Source: Flavobacterium sp. GSB-24
GTDB taxonomy: Bacteria; Bacteroidota; Bacteroidia; Flavobacteriales; Flavobacteriaceae
Assembly: GCF_027924665.1 (NCBI RefSeq)
Contig: NZ_AP027043.1
Location: forward strand, 1,426,001 to 1,490,000
Reading direction: 5' to 3'
Length of the DNA stretch: 64,000 nt
Made by a program: the position numbers and the translations under genes. Under the pieces are notes generated by a model. That model had not been told where the DNA came from. It did not search any database and saw nothing but the letters and a program-made list of their open reading frames with translations. Shown here one piece after another: positions 53,555 through 62,196 of this stretch. Position 1 is the stretch's first letter. Every line of letters starts with the position of its first letter.

Positions 53555-54175
53555 TTATTCTTTTGTTTTTTCTAGCTTCGGTTTTATAAAAGGAAATGTA
53601 ATTCTATTTTTGTCCCATTTGATCTCTTCTGAATTATAATACTCATTGTTTTTCTTGTATTTTAAAACTGTGTCTTCTTCTTGCGTCGTTCTTCTTATAA
53701 AATGACTAATATTCTTTTTATTCAAATAATCAAAAAGCAAGTTGTTTTTAATGGTGTCATTTTGAGAAGCAATGATTAAAATTTTTTTATGTTCTTCTTT
53801 TGTTGGAATATTTTTCGAAAGAAAATCAATGATTCTTGCTTGCGGGACTTTCATTATCCTATTTGGTTTTAAATCTATAAAATGTGGCACAGTGTCACTT
53901 GCAGGGATTGTTCCACATCCATATCTCATAAATTCTTTTTGATAGTAATAGTAATCTCTTTTTTTATCAATAATAAGCTGGTTTTCTGAATAGAAACCTC
54001 TAGGAGGTGGCGGACTTTTTGGATTCCTTTTTTCTAATGAATCATAATATTTTTGAAGTTTTCTATCTTCATAGGATATAATATACAATTTGTTTTCCTC
54101 AACAATCTTTTCTTCTTTATTATTGCAATTCAAAAGAAGAAAACAGATCATAAACCCAATAAAAATTCTCGCCAT
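53555..54175 (-). CDS. Hypothetical lipoprotein
   Basis: The 206-residue protein starts MARIFIGFMICFLLLNCNN with a lipobox-like LLNC. The body is charged and Lys-rich with no recognised domain. Its stop is 1 bp from the convergent cupin gene's stop, and it starts upstream of the accD terminator. I cannot infer a role. Confidence 0.65.
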   Translation of the reverse strand: MARIFIGFMICFLLLNCNNKEEKIVEENKLYIISYEDRKLQKYYDSLEKRNPKSPPPPRGFYSENQLIIDKKRDYYYYQKEFMRYGCGTIPASDTVPHFIDLKPNRIMKVPQARIIDFLSKNIPTKEEHKKILIIASQNDTIKNNLLFDYLNKKNISHFIRRTTQEEDTVLKYKKNNEYYNSEEIKWDKNRITFPFIKPKLEKTKE

Positions 54176-54204
54176 AAAAAATAAGATTTAAAATAAAGAT
54201 ATAA

Positions 54205-54238
54205 AAAAATCCCAAGAAGCAATTTCTTGGGATTTTTC
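54205..54238 (-). terminator. Terminator of accD
   Basis: A 14-bp stem (AAAAATCCCAAGAA region with its complement) and a 5-nt loop, placed after accD on the minus strand. Confidence 0.88.
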
Positions 54239-54258
54239 TATTTTGAATAGTTTAAAAA

Positions 54259-55113
54259 CTATCTAATATCATTGTTTTGAATCAAATCGATATATAAATT
54301 GATCTTATCTTTCAATTCTTTTCTTGGCGTGATAAAGTCTAAGAAACCGTGCTCTAAAAGAAACTCAGCAGTTTGGAAACCTTCTGGTAAATCTTTTCCA
54401 GTAGTATCACGAACAACACGTGGGCCAGCGAAACCAATCAAAGCGCCTGGCTCAGAGATATTAATGTCTCCTAACATAGCGTAAGATGCAGTTGTTCCTC
54501 CAGTTGTTGGATCTGTACAAAGAGAGATATAAGGTAATTTAGCTTCAGCTAATTGAGCCAGTTTTACAGAAGTTTTTGCTAATTGCATTAAAGAATAAGC
54601 AGCTTCCATCATACGAGCTCCACCAGATTTAGAAATCATAACAAAAGGCAGTTTGTTTTTGATCGCGTGATCGATACCTCTTGCGATTTTTTCACCTACA
54701 ACTGCTCCCATAGATCCGCCAATAAAGGCAAAATCCATGCAGCAGATTACAAGTTCTCTTCCTTTAGATTTTCCTACTCCCGTACGTACAGCGTCTTTAA
54801 GATGAGTTTTTTCCATTACATCTTTTAATCTCTCTGCATATTTTTTTGTATCCACAAAATGCAAAGGATCTTTTGATGTCATGTTTTTATCTAACTCAAC
54901 AAATTCGTTGTTGTCGAATAAAATTTCAAAATAGGTTGCGCTTCCAATTCGAACGTGAAAATCATCTTCAGGGCTTACGAATAAGTTACGAGCTAATTCG
55001 TCAGCATCAATAATTTTTCCAGTAGGAGATTTGTACCACAATCCTTTCGGAACGTCCATCTTATCTTCTGTAGCGGTCGTAATCCCTTTTTCTTGTCTTT
55101 TAAACCAAGCCAT
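54259..55113 (-). CDS. accD: Acetyl-CoA carboxylase carboxyltransferase subunit beta, without zinc-ribbon cysteines
   Basis: The 284-residue protein catalyses malonyl-CoA formation with AccA. Carboxyltransferase motifs are present ([46 protein letters not shown]). The N-terminal domain keeps the usual frame ([13 protein letters not shown]), but the four zinc-binding Cys of E. coli AccD align with Ser29, Gly32, Ser47 and Asp50. This lineage appears to have lost the zinc ribbon. Confidence 0.95.
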   Translation of the reverse strand: MAWFKRQEKGITTATEDKMDVPKGLWYKSPTGKIIDADELARNLFVSPEDDFHVRIGSATYFEILFDNNEFVELDKNMTSKDPLHFVDTKKYAERLKDVMEKTHLKDAVRTGVGKSKGRELVICCMDFAFIGGSMGAVVGEKIARGIDHAIKNKLPFVMISKSGGARMMEAAYSLMQLAKTSVKLAQLAEAKLPYISLCTDPTTGGTTASYAMLGDINISEPGALIGFAGPRVVRDTTGKDLPEGFQTAEFLLEHGFLDFITPRKELKDKINLYIDLIQNNDIR

Positions 55114-55122
55114 TTTTTAAAA

Positions 55123-55199
55123 TTTAAGATTTAAGATTTTAGACTTTAGATTTTAGATTCCAAAAAAGAAATCTAAAATCTAAAATCAGATATCTAAAA
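55123..55199. repeat. Inverted heptamer arrays between accD and fbaA
   Basis: One arm repeats TTTAGAT/TTAAGAT-like units with G every 7 bp (55128, 55135, 55142, 55149, 55156). The other repeats ATCTAAA with C every 7 bp (55173, 55180, 55187, 55194). The inner 15-bp arms (55145-55159, 55170-55184) are perfectly complementary around a 10-nt loop. Confidence 0.8.
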
Positions 55200-56267
55200 T
55201 TATAGTGTATTCACATTATTTAAATCAGCAAAAGCTTGTTCAAGTCTTGCGTTGAATGTTACTTCGCTTTCACGAACCCATCTTCTTGGGTCATAATATT
55301 TTTTGTTAGGAGCATCAGCACCTTCTGGGTTTCCAATTTGAGATTTTAAATAGTCAAGGTTTTTAACCATATAATCACGGATTCCTTCAGTGTATGCAAA
55401 CTGTAAATCTGTATCGATGTTCATTTTGATAACTCCGTAGCTAATTCCTTCTCTGATTTCTTCAAGTGTAGAACCTGAACCTCCGTGGAAAACGAAATCT
55501 ACTGGGTTATGTCCAGTGTTGAATTTCTTTTGTACGAAATCTTGAGAATTTTTTAAGATTTTTGGAGTTAATTTTACGTTTCCTGGTTTGTAAACACCGT
55601 GAACGTTTCCAAAAGCAGCAGCAATTGTAAATTTAGGACTTACTTTAGATAATTCTTCGTAAGCATAAGCTACTTCTTCTGGTTGTGTATATAATTTTGA
55701 GCTGTCAACATCAGAGTTGTCTACACCATCTTCTTCACCGCCTGTTATACCAAGTTCGATTTCCAATGTCATGCCCATTTTGCTCATTCTAGCTAAATAT
55801 TCTTTACAGATCTCAATATTTTCTTCGATTGGCTCCTCAGACAAATCGATCATATGAGAACTGAATAATGGTTTTCCTGTTTCTGCAAAGTGTTTTTCAG
55901 AAGCATCTAATAAACCATCGATCCAAGGCAATAATTTTTTTGCACAGTGGTCAGTATGTAAAATTACAGTTGCACCATAAGCTTCTGCTAAAGTGTGAAT
56001 GTGTTTTGCTCCAGCGATACCACCAGCGATTGCTGCTTTTTCGCCTGCATTTGATAATCCTTTTCCAGCGTTGAATTGTGCTCCTCCGTTAGAAAATTGA
56101 ATGATAACCGGTGCATTTAATTTTGCTGCAGTTTCTAGAACTCCATTAATTGTACTAGATCCTGTAACGTTTACTGCAGGTAAAGCAAATCCTTTTTCTT
56201 TCGCATAATTAAAAATCTCCTGAACTTGATCTCCTGTAGCTACTCCGGGTTTAATATTGTGTGCCAT
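55200..56267 (-). CDS. fbaA: Class II fructose-bisphosphate aldolase
   Basis: The 355-residue zinc aldolase of the long (FbaA) subtype has the metal site ILHTDHCAKKLLPW, SSHMIDLSEEPIEENI, and C-terminal GNVHGVYKPGNVKL and FHGGSGST motifs with INIDTD-like NMNIDTDLQFA. It acts in glycolysis and gluconeogenesis. A TATTTTTG -7 box lies 39 nt upstream. Confidence 0.96.
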   Translation of the reverse strand: MAHNIKPGVATGDQVQEIFNYAKEKGFALPAVNVTGSSTINGVLETAAKLNAPVIIQFSNGGAQFNAGKGLSNAGEKAAIAGGIAGAKHIHTLAEAYGATVILHTDHCAKKLLPWIDGLLDASEKHFAETGKPLFSSHMIDLSEEPIEENIEICKEYLARMSKMGMTLEIELGITGGEEDGVDNSDVDSSKLYTQPEEVAYAYEELSKVSPKFTIAAAFGNVHGVYKPGNVKLTPKILKNSQDFVQKKFNTGHNPVDFVFHGGSGSTLEEIREGISYGVIKMNIDTDLQFAYTEGIRDYMVKNLDYLKSQIGNPEGADAPNKKYYDPRRWVRESEVTFNARLEQAFADLNNVNTL

Positions 56268-56305
56268 TGTAATTTTTTTTATAGTTGTTTTTAGTTTTTA
56301 GGTTG

Positions 56306-56313
56306 CAAAAATA
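56306..56313 (-). promoter_or_regulatory. -7 element of fbaA
   Basis: On the minus strand TATTTTTG matches TAnnTTTG exactly. Confidence 0.45.
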
Positions 56314-56327
56314 AGAATTAATTAGCA

Positions 56328-58901
56328 TTAGAACGGATAATTTATACCAAAATTTAAAACCGAGTGTCCAAAATTATATTCTTTAAACCATCGATCTCCC
56401 TTCTCATGTGCCGGATTATAAGTCTTAAAGCCTAAATCTAAACGAATAACAAAAAAGCTTAAATCGTATCTTAAACCAAATCCTGTACCTAAAGCAATTT
56501 CTTCTAAATCGTTTAAGTTGTCAAATTTTGCTTTCTCATCAGTAACATTATCGAGCACATTCCAGATATTTCCGGCATCTGCAAAGATCGCTCCCTTTAC
56601 ATCACCCGCAATTTTGAAACGAAATTCTGCACTCATTGCAATTTTCATATTTGCCTCATTAAAGTCGTTTACGGCATTTGTACTTCCAGGCCCTAAAGCA
56701 TAAGGCTGCCATGCACGGTTGTCATTTGAACCTCCGCCATAATAACTTCGTGAAAATGGAATATAATTTGAATTTCCAAACGGAATGGCAATTCCGAAAA
56801 AGCTTCTTACAGCAAGCACTTTTTCTTTTCCAAAATCCCAGTGTTTAATGTAGTCAAATTCGGTTTTGATATACTCTGAGTATTCTAAGTTGAATATCTC
56901 ATAATTACCTCTTGCATTTTTAGGTAGATTTCCTATGCTTGAAATCGCAGATAATAATGTTCCTGCCGATTCTATTTTTGTTCTAAATTGATAGAAGTTA
57001 TTATCTGCTAAATCTTTTTTGGTTGTTTTAGTGAAAGAATAACTTGTAGCCAAAATAAAATCATTTTCTGTCAGCCTAATGCGGCGCTCTTCAATACTTT
57101 GTACCTCTTTATATTCTGGATTTCCAGGCAGCAAAGCTGTTTGATTGGTTAAAACGTCATTGGTAAAACCTGTAGTTCCATTAGGTATAGTAAGGTCTTT
57201 TCTATTTTGCTCTTCTGTGGTTTCTCCCCAGTTAAGAGGGTTAATATTGTAATCTTTTCCAATATTATTCAAATCATTATAAGAAGATGTATAGACATTA
57301 AAATAATTGCCAGGATTTAAATTACGAACAAACTGTGCATTCAATAATTCTAATTTTGCAGTATTATGACGTTTTGGCGACCAGTTATAAGCAATACCTC
57401 CAGTAAAATTCTCTTTATCTAAACCAATATTCCGCTGTTTTGAAAAACCAGAAGTAATAGAGGTCGACGGAATCATACTTTTAGGAATGATTTTTTCAGT
57501 TCCAAAAGGCAGTAAAATTCTCGGAAAGTTCAATTTAAGATCCAAACCATATTCGGAAACATTGAAGAAATTGTTATTTGGATTTGCCATATCTCTTGAA
57601 GAACCAATATTTAAACGGGCAGAAATTTCTAAGGTTTCGGCACGATTAAATACATTTCGTATGGTTTCAGAAACACTTGCTCCAATTCCAAAATCTTGAA
57701 TGTTAGAATGTGTTACGTCGAAGGTTGCTCCAAAACTATATTTTTTTCTAGGCGTTAAATAAACATTAGCAATAAGAGATTGAGCAGTAGAATCTCTTTT
57801 GTCTACTTCATATTGTATGGAAGGATAATTAAAGATCTTTAAATTGTTTAAATAACGAGAAGAAAGGGTAGTTCTAAAATCTGCGAAAGTACTTCCTTTG
57901 GTTATAAAAATAGCATCAGTTATGGCACGAGGCTTGTACTTAAGTTTGTTGTAACTGTAAAGATTGAAATTATTGTATGTTGTGCTGTCGGTTGGTTTTT
58001 TCTTTGAATTTGCGGCAGAATAATCGGTGTAAATATTAACGTCGCTAATAGTGTATAGTTTGAAAGGTTCAGTACGGCTTGAATCTCTTCCTTGAATAAC
58101 ATTATTAGTAATATTTAAAGTAACATCAGCTTTATTCTTTTTACCAATGGTATCAATATCAAAAGTTACGTAAGTGGGCTGAAAGTAATATGCACCATGA
58201 TTCCTGAAATATGTTGTAATACGATTTTTTTCATCTTCAAAATCTGTAGTTTTGTATTGATTGCCAGATTTTAACAAAGAAGGTTCATTATTTGTTTTGT
58301 ATAATGAATCTAGTGCAGGTGTCAATATATTACTTTTGATTGTATCCAGCTTATAAGCAGGACCAGTAGTGATGTTATAATTAATTGCGGCTCTTTTTCG
58401 TCCAACTGTATCAATAGTATAATCAGTCTTCACATTAAAATAACCATTATTGAAATAATAGAATTTCAAACGAAGCAATGATTTTTTAGTTTTAGAAGTA
58501 TCAATAATTACAGGAGGCTCGCCAGTATTTTTTAAAAACTCATGAATTCCTTTGTAATAAAAAGACTGTCCCAGACGATCTACTTGTTTTGCAGATAATA
58601 TTTTAGACATACGCTCATATTTGCCAGGATTGTTTTTGAATTTTGCCTGGTAAGTTGAGTCTGGATTTAAATTGGCTAAATTGTATAAATTCAATCGAAG
58701 TTTGTAACCCAATAGTTTACCATTAGGCTTTTGATACATTTGATTTGTGGCAATTTCGTCGTTTGAAGATTTGCCATTTACTATAATATTGTTTTTTACA
58801 AGAAGGTTTTTTCCATCGGGAACTCTTTTTACGGCATTACAAGCGCAAATAAGTATTGCAATTAGAAGAAATGCTATTATTTTTGTGGAATTATTTTTCA
58901 A
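56328..58901 (-). CDS. tamL: Translocation and assembly module lipoprotein TamL
   Basis: The 857-residue BamA/TamA-superfamily protein is unusual in carrying a lipoprotein signal (IAILICACNAVKRVPDGKNLL). POTRA-like repeats follow (FYYFNNGYFNVKTDYTID, RITTYFRNHGAYYFQPTY). The 16-strand barrel includes a RSFFGIAIPFGNSNYIPFSRSYYGGG lid-loop-like segment and ends in FGINYPF. TamL of Bacteroidota helps build the outer membrane with TamB. No tamB gene is in the window. Confidence 0.9.
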   Translation of the reverse strand: MKNNSTKIIAFLLIAILICACNAVKRVPDGKNLLVKNNIIVNGKSSNDEIATNQMYQKPNGKLLGYKLRLNLYNLANLNPDSTYQAKFKNNPGKYERMSKILSAKQVDRLGQSFYYKGIHEFLKNTGEPPVIIDTSKTKKSLLRLKFYYFNNGYFNVKTDYTIDTVGRKRAAINYNITTGPAYKLDTIKSNILTPALDSLYKTNNEPSLLKSGNQYKTTDFEDEKNRITTYFRNHGAYYFQPTYVTFDIDTIGKKNKADVTLNITNNVIQGRDSSRTEPFKLYTISDVNIYTDYSAANSKKKPTDSTTYNNFNLYSYNKLKYKPRAITDAIFITKGSTFADFRTTLSSRYLNNLKIFNYPSIQYEVDKRDSTAQSLIANVYLTPRKKYSFGATFDVTHSNIQDFGIGASVSETIRNVFNRAETLEISARLNIGSSRDMANPNNNFFNVSEYGLDLKLNFPRILLPFGTEKIIPKSMIPSTSITSGFSKQRNIGLDKENFTGGIAYNWSPKRHNTAKLELLNAQFVRNLNPGNYFNVYTSSYNDLNNIGKDYNINPLNWGETTEEQNRKDLTIPNGTTGFTNDVLTNQTALLPGNPEYKEVQSIEERRIRLTENDFILATSYSFTKTTKKDLADNNFYQFRTKIESAGTLLSAISSIGNLPKNARGNYEIFNLEYSEYIKTEFDYIKHWDFGKEKVLAVRSFFGIAIPFGNSNYIPFSRSYYGGGSNDNRAWQPYALGPGSTNAVNDFNEANMKIAMSAEFRFKIAGDVKGAIFADAGNIWNVLDNVTDEKAKFDNLNDLEEIALGTGFGLRYDLSFFVIRLDLGFKTYNPAHEKGDRWFKEYNFGHSVLNFGINYPF

Positions 58902-58921
58902 GTGTTTTTTAATATTTAATT

Positions 58922-58929
58922 CAAAAGTA
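58922..58929 (-). promoter_or_regulatory. -7 element of tamL
   Basis: On the minus strand TACTTTTG matches TAnnTTTG exactly, in the 37-bp divergent gap. Confidence 0.45.
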
Positions 58930-58938
58930 CATTATTTT

Positions 58939-59667
58939 ATGGTTAGTAAAAACCAAATAAAGCTTATCTCAAGTTTACATCAAAAAAAGCAGCGTTTTGC
59001 TAATCAATTATTTTTTGCCGAAGGAGTAAAAGTAATTCAAGAATTGCTGCAATCCAATTTTGAATTAGAACATTTATACACAACATTAAATGATTTTGAA
59101 GAGGTTCAATCTTCTAAACGAACTCTTATTAATGAACAAGAACTAAAAAAAATAAGTGCTTTAGCAACTCCAAATTCTTGTCTGGCTGTTTTTAAAATTC
59201 CTGCCGAAAAGAAAATAATCGATTCGGGTTTAATTTTAGCCTTAGACGACATTAGAGATCCTGGAAATTTAGGAACTATTTTACGTCTCTGCGATTGGTT
59301 TGGTATTAAACAAGTAATCTGTTCTAAAGAAACGGTAGATATTTATAATCCAAAAGTAGTGCAAGCAACAATGGGCTCCATTACTAGGGTAAATATAAAT
59401 TACGTTGATTTAAAATCTTTCCTTGCTCAAACTAAACTGCCAGTTTTTGGAACTTTTATGGACGGCGCAAATATCTATCAATCAGAATTACCTCAAGACG
59501 GCATCATTATTATGGGTAACGAAGCTAACGGTATTTCAGAAGAGATTGAGAAAGTAGTTACAACTCGTCTAACAATTCCTAGATTTGGAGAGCTGCAAAA
59601 AACCGAAAGTTTAAATGTAGCTACTGCAACAGCAATTATTCTTAGTGAATTTAAACGAAATAGTTAG
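58939..59667 (+). CDS. TrmH/SpoU-family RNA methyltransferase
   Basis: The 242-residue protein starts at the ATG giving MVSKNQIKLISSL, since upstream in-frame sequence is tamL in antisense. The SpoU/TrmH fold shows motif 1 in DDIRDPGNLGTILRL, motif 2 in IIIMGNEANGISEEI and motif 3 in ESLNVATATAIIL. It makes 2'-O-methyl nucleosides in rRNA or tRNA. The target is not determined here. It is divergent from tamL with 37 bp between the starts; its promoter probably lies inside tamL (TATTTTTG at 58878-58885). Confidence 0.92.
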   Translation: MVSKNQIKLISSLHQKKQRFANQLFFAEGVKVIQELLQSNFELEHLYTTLNDFEEVQSSKRTLINEQELKKISALATPNSCLAVFKIPAEKKIIDSGLILALDDIRDPGNLGTILRLCDWFGIKQVICSKETVDIYNPKVVQATMGSITRVNINYVDLKSFLAQTKLPVFGTFMDGANIYQSELPQDGIIIMGNEANGISEEIEKVVTTRLTIPRFGELQKTESLNVATATAIILSEFKRNS

Positions 59668-59676
59668 ATTTTTGTT

Positions 59677-60387
59677 TTAATGAAAAGTGAAATTTATTAA
59701 AATCGCTCTAGATTTCATTGAATCAATATTTCCAGTCCACGGACTATCTGCAGTATTATCTCTGATAAGTTCGTCGGTTATACCAAACATTCCTCTTACA
59801 GAAGGCGAGAAAATGAAGTATTCAGTAAAAATATCAATTCCTACACCTAATTCATAAGCAGCGGTCCATTGTTTAACTCTAAATTTCTGCTGAAAGTTAT
59901 CGTCTTTAGATTTAGAATTGCTCGATAAATTTAAAGTTGTAGACATACCGCCAACTAAGTAAGGACGAATGTTTCCTGTACGCAAAGCAGAGAATTTTAA
60001 TAATAAAGGAAAGTGAATATAAGTACTATTTACTTCTCTCAAATAATCATTTTCTGAAGTTCCTACGCCAGGAAAATATAAATCACGTTTTGTATAATAC
60101 AATCCTGGTTCAAAACGCAGATTAATATATTCCTGTAATCTTAAATCGGCAACAACACCCACATTAAAACCAGTAGTTTTTTTTACCTGAATATCAGCTT
60201 GTACAGGAGTTTTGTAATCAAATTTAAAGTCAAAACTATTAAAACCTAAATAATAGCCAAAGTAGACACGCTGCTTTTGCCAGTTTTCAAGATTAATAAT
60301 AGGGTCTTTGCTAAACATGTTTTTAGCAAATTGAGAATACCCATTTGTCGCGAAGACCAATAAAAATAAGATTACAGCTTTTTTCAT
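59677..60387 (-). CDS. porT: Type IX secretion/gliding protein PorT (SprT)
   Basis: The 236-residue outer-membrane beta-barrel has a signal peptide ending TNGYSQFAKNMF. Strands containing NLENWQKQRVYFGYYLGFNSF, LRFEPGLYYTKRDLYF and ENSTYIHFPLL-like REVNSTYIHFPLLLKFS follow, and the protein ends in RAILINFTFH. Length and sequence match PorT of P. gingivalis and SprT of F. johnsoniae, needed for type IX secretion. It is coupled to ubiE with 1 bp between the stop and start. Confidence 0.85.
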   Translation of the reverse strand: MKKAVILFLLVFATNGYSQFAKNMFSKDPIINLENWQKQRVYFGYYLGFNSFDFKFDYKTPVQADIQVKKTTGFNVGVVADLRLQEYINLRFEPGLYYTKRDLYFPGVGTSENDYLREVNSTYIHFPLLLKFSALRTGNIRPYLVGGMSTTLNLSSNSKSKDDNFQQKFRVKQWTAAYELGVGIDIFTEYFIFSPSVRGMFGITDELIRDNTADSPWTGNIDSMKSRAILINFTFH

Positions 60388-60388
60388 A

Positions 60389-61120
60389 CTATTTTTTAGA
60401 TGCAGAATAAATCGTTGCGACACCAAAAGTTTGAGGCATTGCCACAACATCTATAAACCCAGTTTTTCTCAAAATATTGTTTAAGGCTTCTCCATAAGGA
60501 AAAGCAGCAGCAGATTCAGATAAATAACCATAGGCATCATTGTCTTTAGAAAATAATTTCCCGATCAAAGGAAGTATATTTTTACTATAAAAATTATAAC
60601 CTTGTTTATAAGGGAACTTATCTGGAACAGAAGTTTCTAATATAACAAAAACACCATTTGGTTTTAGAACTCTTAAGATTTCTCCAAAACCTTTTTCAAG
60701 GTTTTCAAAATTTCTAACACCAAAACTTACCGTAATAGCGTCAAAATAATTATCCTCAAAAGGCATGTTTTCAGAATCGCCTAAAACTAATTCAATAATA
60801 TTAGAAAGATTTTTTTCTGCAACTTTCTTTTTTCCAACTTCCAGCATTCCTTCAGAAATGTCTAAACCAATAATTTTATCAGCATTAGTCTGTGCAAGTA
60901 AAATAGCCAAATCGCCAGTTCCTGTTGCAATGTCCAGAATAACTTTTGGTTTTTTGTCTGAGACTATTTTCAATACTTTTTTACGCCATTTTACATCAAT
61001 TCCAAATGAAATGACACGGTTTAAATTGTCGTAATTCCCAGAAATGGTGTCAAACATTTGGGTTACTTGCTCTTTTTTACCTAAAGAAGAGTCTTTATAC
61101 GGAGTTATTTTTTCAGACAT
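60389..61120 (-). CDS. ubiE: Demethylmenaquinone (ubiquinone/menaquinone) methyltransferase
   Basis: The 243-residue SAM-dependent methyltransferase has the UbiE signature [20 protein letters not shown], the SAM loop [15 protein letters not shown], and the second conserved block [14 protein letters not shown]. In a Bacteroidota host it methylates demethylmenaquinone in the last step of menaquinone synthesis. A TATATTTG -7 box is at 61135-61142. Confidence 0.95.
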   Translation of the reverse strand: MSEKITPYKDSSLGKKEQVTQMFDTISGNYDNLNRVISFGIDVKWRKKVLKIVSDKKPKVILDIATGTGDLAILLAQTNADKIIGLDISEGMLEVGKKKVAEKNLSNIIELVLGDSENMPFEDNYFDAITVSFGVRNFENLEKGFGEILRVLKPNGVFVILETSVPDKFPYKQGYNFYSKNILPLIGKLFSKDNDAYGYLSESAAAFPYGEALNNILRKTGFIDVVAMPQTFGVATIYSASKK

Positions 61121-61134
61121 TTTTTTTATTTAGG

Positions 61135-61142
61135 CAAATATA
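61135..61142 (-). promoter_or_regulatory. -7 element of the ubiE-porT operon
   Basis: On the minus strand TATATTTG matches TAnnTTTG exactly, 15 nt before the ubiE start. Confidence 0.5.
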
Positions 61143-61236
61143 AACAATCTAGTTTAACTGTAATTGAGTTTTTTAATTTGTAAAATAAATGTTTTGAATG
61201 ATTTATTTTAAAGTTAATTCCAGTTGTATTCTTGGC

Positions 61237-61254
61237 ATCCCTAAATTTAGGGAT
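61237..61254. promoter_or_regulatory. 18-bp perfect palindrome, possible operator
   Basis: ATCCCTAAATTTAGGGAT is identical to its reverse complement. It lies about 117 bp upstream of ubiE, on the non-coding side. Confidence 0.45.
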
Positions 61255-61506
61255 TTTGATAAAATCACCAAATCACGGTATTGTCCAATCGCTCCATTAT
61301 GAGCAACTTTGTAGAAGTAAAAATGATTAAAGTTTTAATGATTGGTAGTACCGCAAAGACTTAAGCAGATGGTTACTTTTTTTGCACTTGTAATTTCATT
61401 TGTTCTTGAAAAAGTTTTGTAAGTATTGTTCTTGGGGGGAAATACTATTTTATAGTGCAAAATACGTTCTTAGGATTAAATTTGTTTTTGGAAATTTTAA
61501 TTTTCT

Positions 61507-61548
61507 GCCTTTAATATCTTAGTGGTATTTGTTATTAAAGGCGTTTTT
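61507..61548 (+). terminator. Orphan terminator-like hairpin
   Basis: GCCTTTAATA (61507-61516) and TATTAAAGGC (61533-61542) pair perfectly over 10 bp with a 16-nt loop, followed by GTTTTT on the plus strand. No plus-strand gene precedes it. Confidence 0.5.
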
Positions 61549-61667
61549 GAGATTTATATCTCAAATAACATTAAATGTTATTCAGTTATTTCAAATGCTT
61601 TTTGAGTATTTGTGATTTTAAACAAAACTATTCTTGAGTAAGTCAGGTCTAAAAAATCAATCGTTTT

Positions 61668-61700
61668 AAAAACATCCTCCCAAAAGAGGATGTTTTTTTA
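61668..61700 (-). terminator. Terminator of folA
   Basis: A 12-bp perfect stem (AAAAACATCCTC with GAGGATGTTTTT) and a 6-nt loop lie directly after folA. Confidence 0.9.
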
Positions 61701-61701
61701 T

Positions 61702-62184
61702 TTATTTTCTAATGTAAGTTTCATAAGTATAATCATAAAGATGCTTTTCATCTTTGTAATTTTCTTCAGATTCTACCAAAATCCATTCACTTCTGCTAAT
61801 TTTTGGAAAAAAAGCATCTGCTTCAAAAGTATGGTGAACTCTAGTAAGTTCTATTATATCGGTAAATGGAAGTGCCAGATTGTAAATTTCACCGCCTCCT
61901 ATAATATAACTGTCATCATTTTCAGGACAAACAGCAATTGCTTTTTCAATACTGTCTACAACAATACATCCTTCTGGCTGGTAATTTTCCTGACGTGTAA
62001 TTACAACATGAACTCGGTCTGGTAATGGTTTTGGAAAACTCTCAAAAGTTTTTCTTCCCATAATAATATGATGCCCTGTCGTAAGCGATTTAAAACGTTT
62101 AAAATCATTTGGCAGATGCCATACTAATTCATTGTTTTTTCCAAGCGCATTGTTTTCGGCTGCTGCCGCTATCATTATAATCAT
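61702..62184 (-). CDS. folA: Dihydrofolate reductase
   Basis: The 160-residue enzyme regenerates tetrahydrofolate from dihydrofolate with NADPH. Motifs seen are IAAAAENNALGKNNELVWHLPNDFKRF (substrate and Met20-type loop), IIMGRKTFESFPKPLP, and SYIIGGGEIYNLAL. It sits with thyA, whose reaction makes the dihydrofolate, but is not adjacent to it. Confidence 0.97.
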   Translation of the reverse strand: MIIMIAAAAENNALGKNNELVWHLPNDFKRFKSLTTGHHIIMGRKTFESFPKPLPDRVHVVITRQENYQPEGCIVVDSIEKAIAVCPENDDSYIIGGGEIYNLALPFTDIIELTRVHHTFEADAFFPKISRSEWILVESEENYKDEKHLYDYTYETYIRK

Positions 62185-62196
62185 GGTATGCTGAAA

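Larger units (their letters stand above)
61121..61701. other. 581-bp gene-free stretch with hairpins, palindrome and orphan terminator
   Basis: No coding frame is convincing. It holds the ubiE promoter, an 18-bp perfect palindrome (61237-61254), a terminator-like hairpin (61507-61548), two further hairpins (61546-61565 and 61564-61582), and the folA terminator. This may be an unannotated RNA or decayed sequence. Confidence 0.6.

Noticed and set aside
58747..58938. Extended N-terminus of the RNA methyltransferase
   Set aside because: It is antisense to the tamL start region. The SpoU family start is MVSKNQIK at 58939.
61121..61701. 4.5S RNA, tmRNA, RNase P RNA or 6S RNA in the long gap
   Set aside because: The hallmark sequences I know for the first three (GGAAGGAAGCAGC-like loop, tmRNA tRNA-like ends, RNase P GAGGAAAGTCC) are not present, and no 6S-like central bubble is evident.
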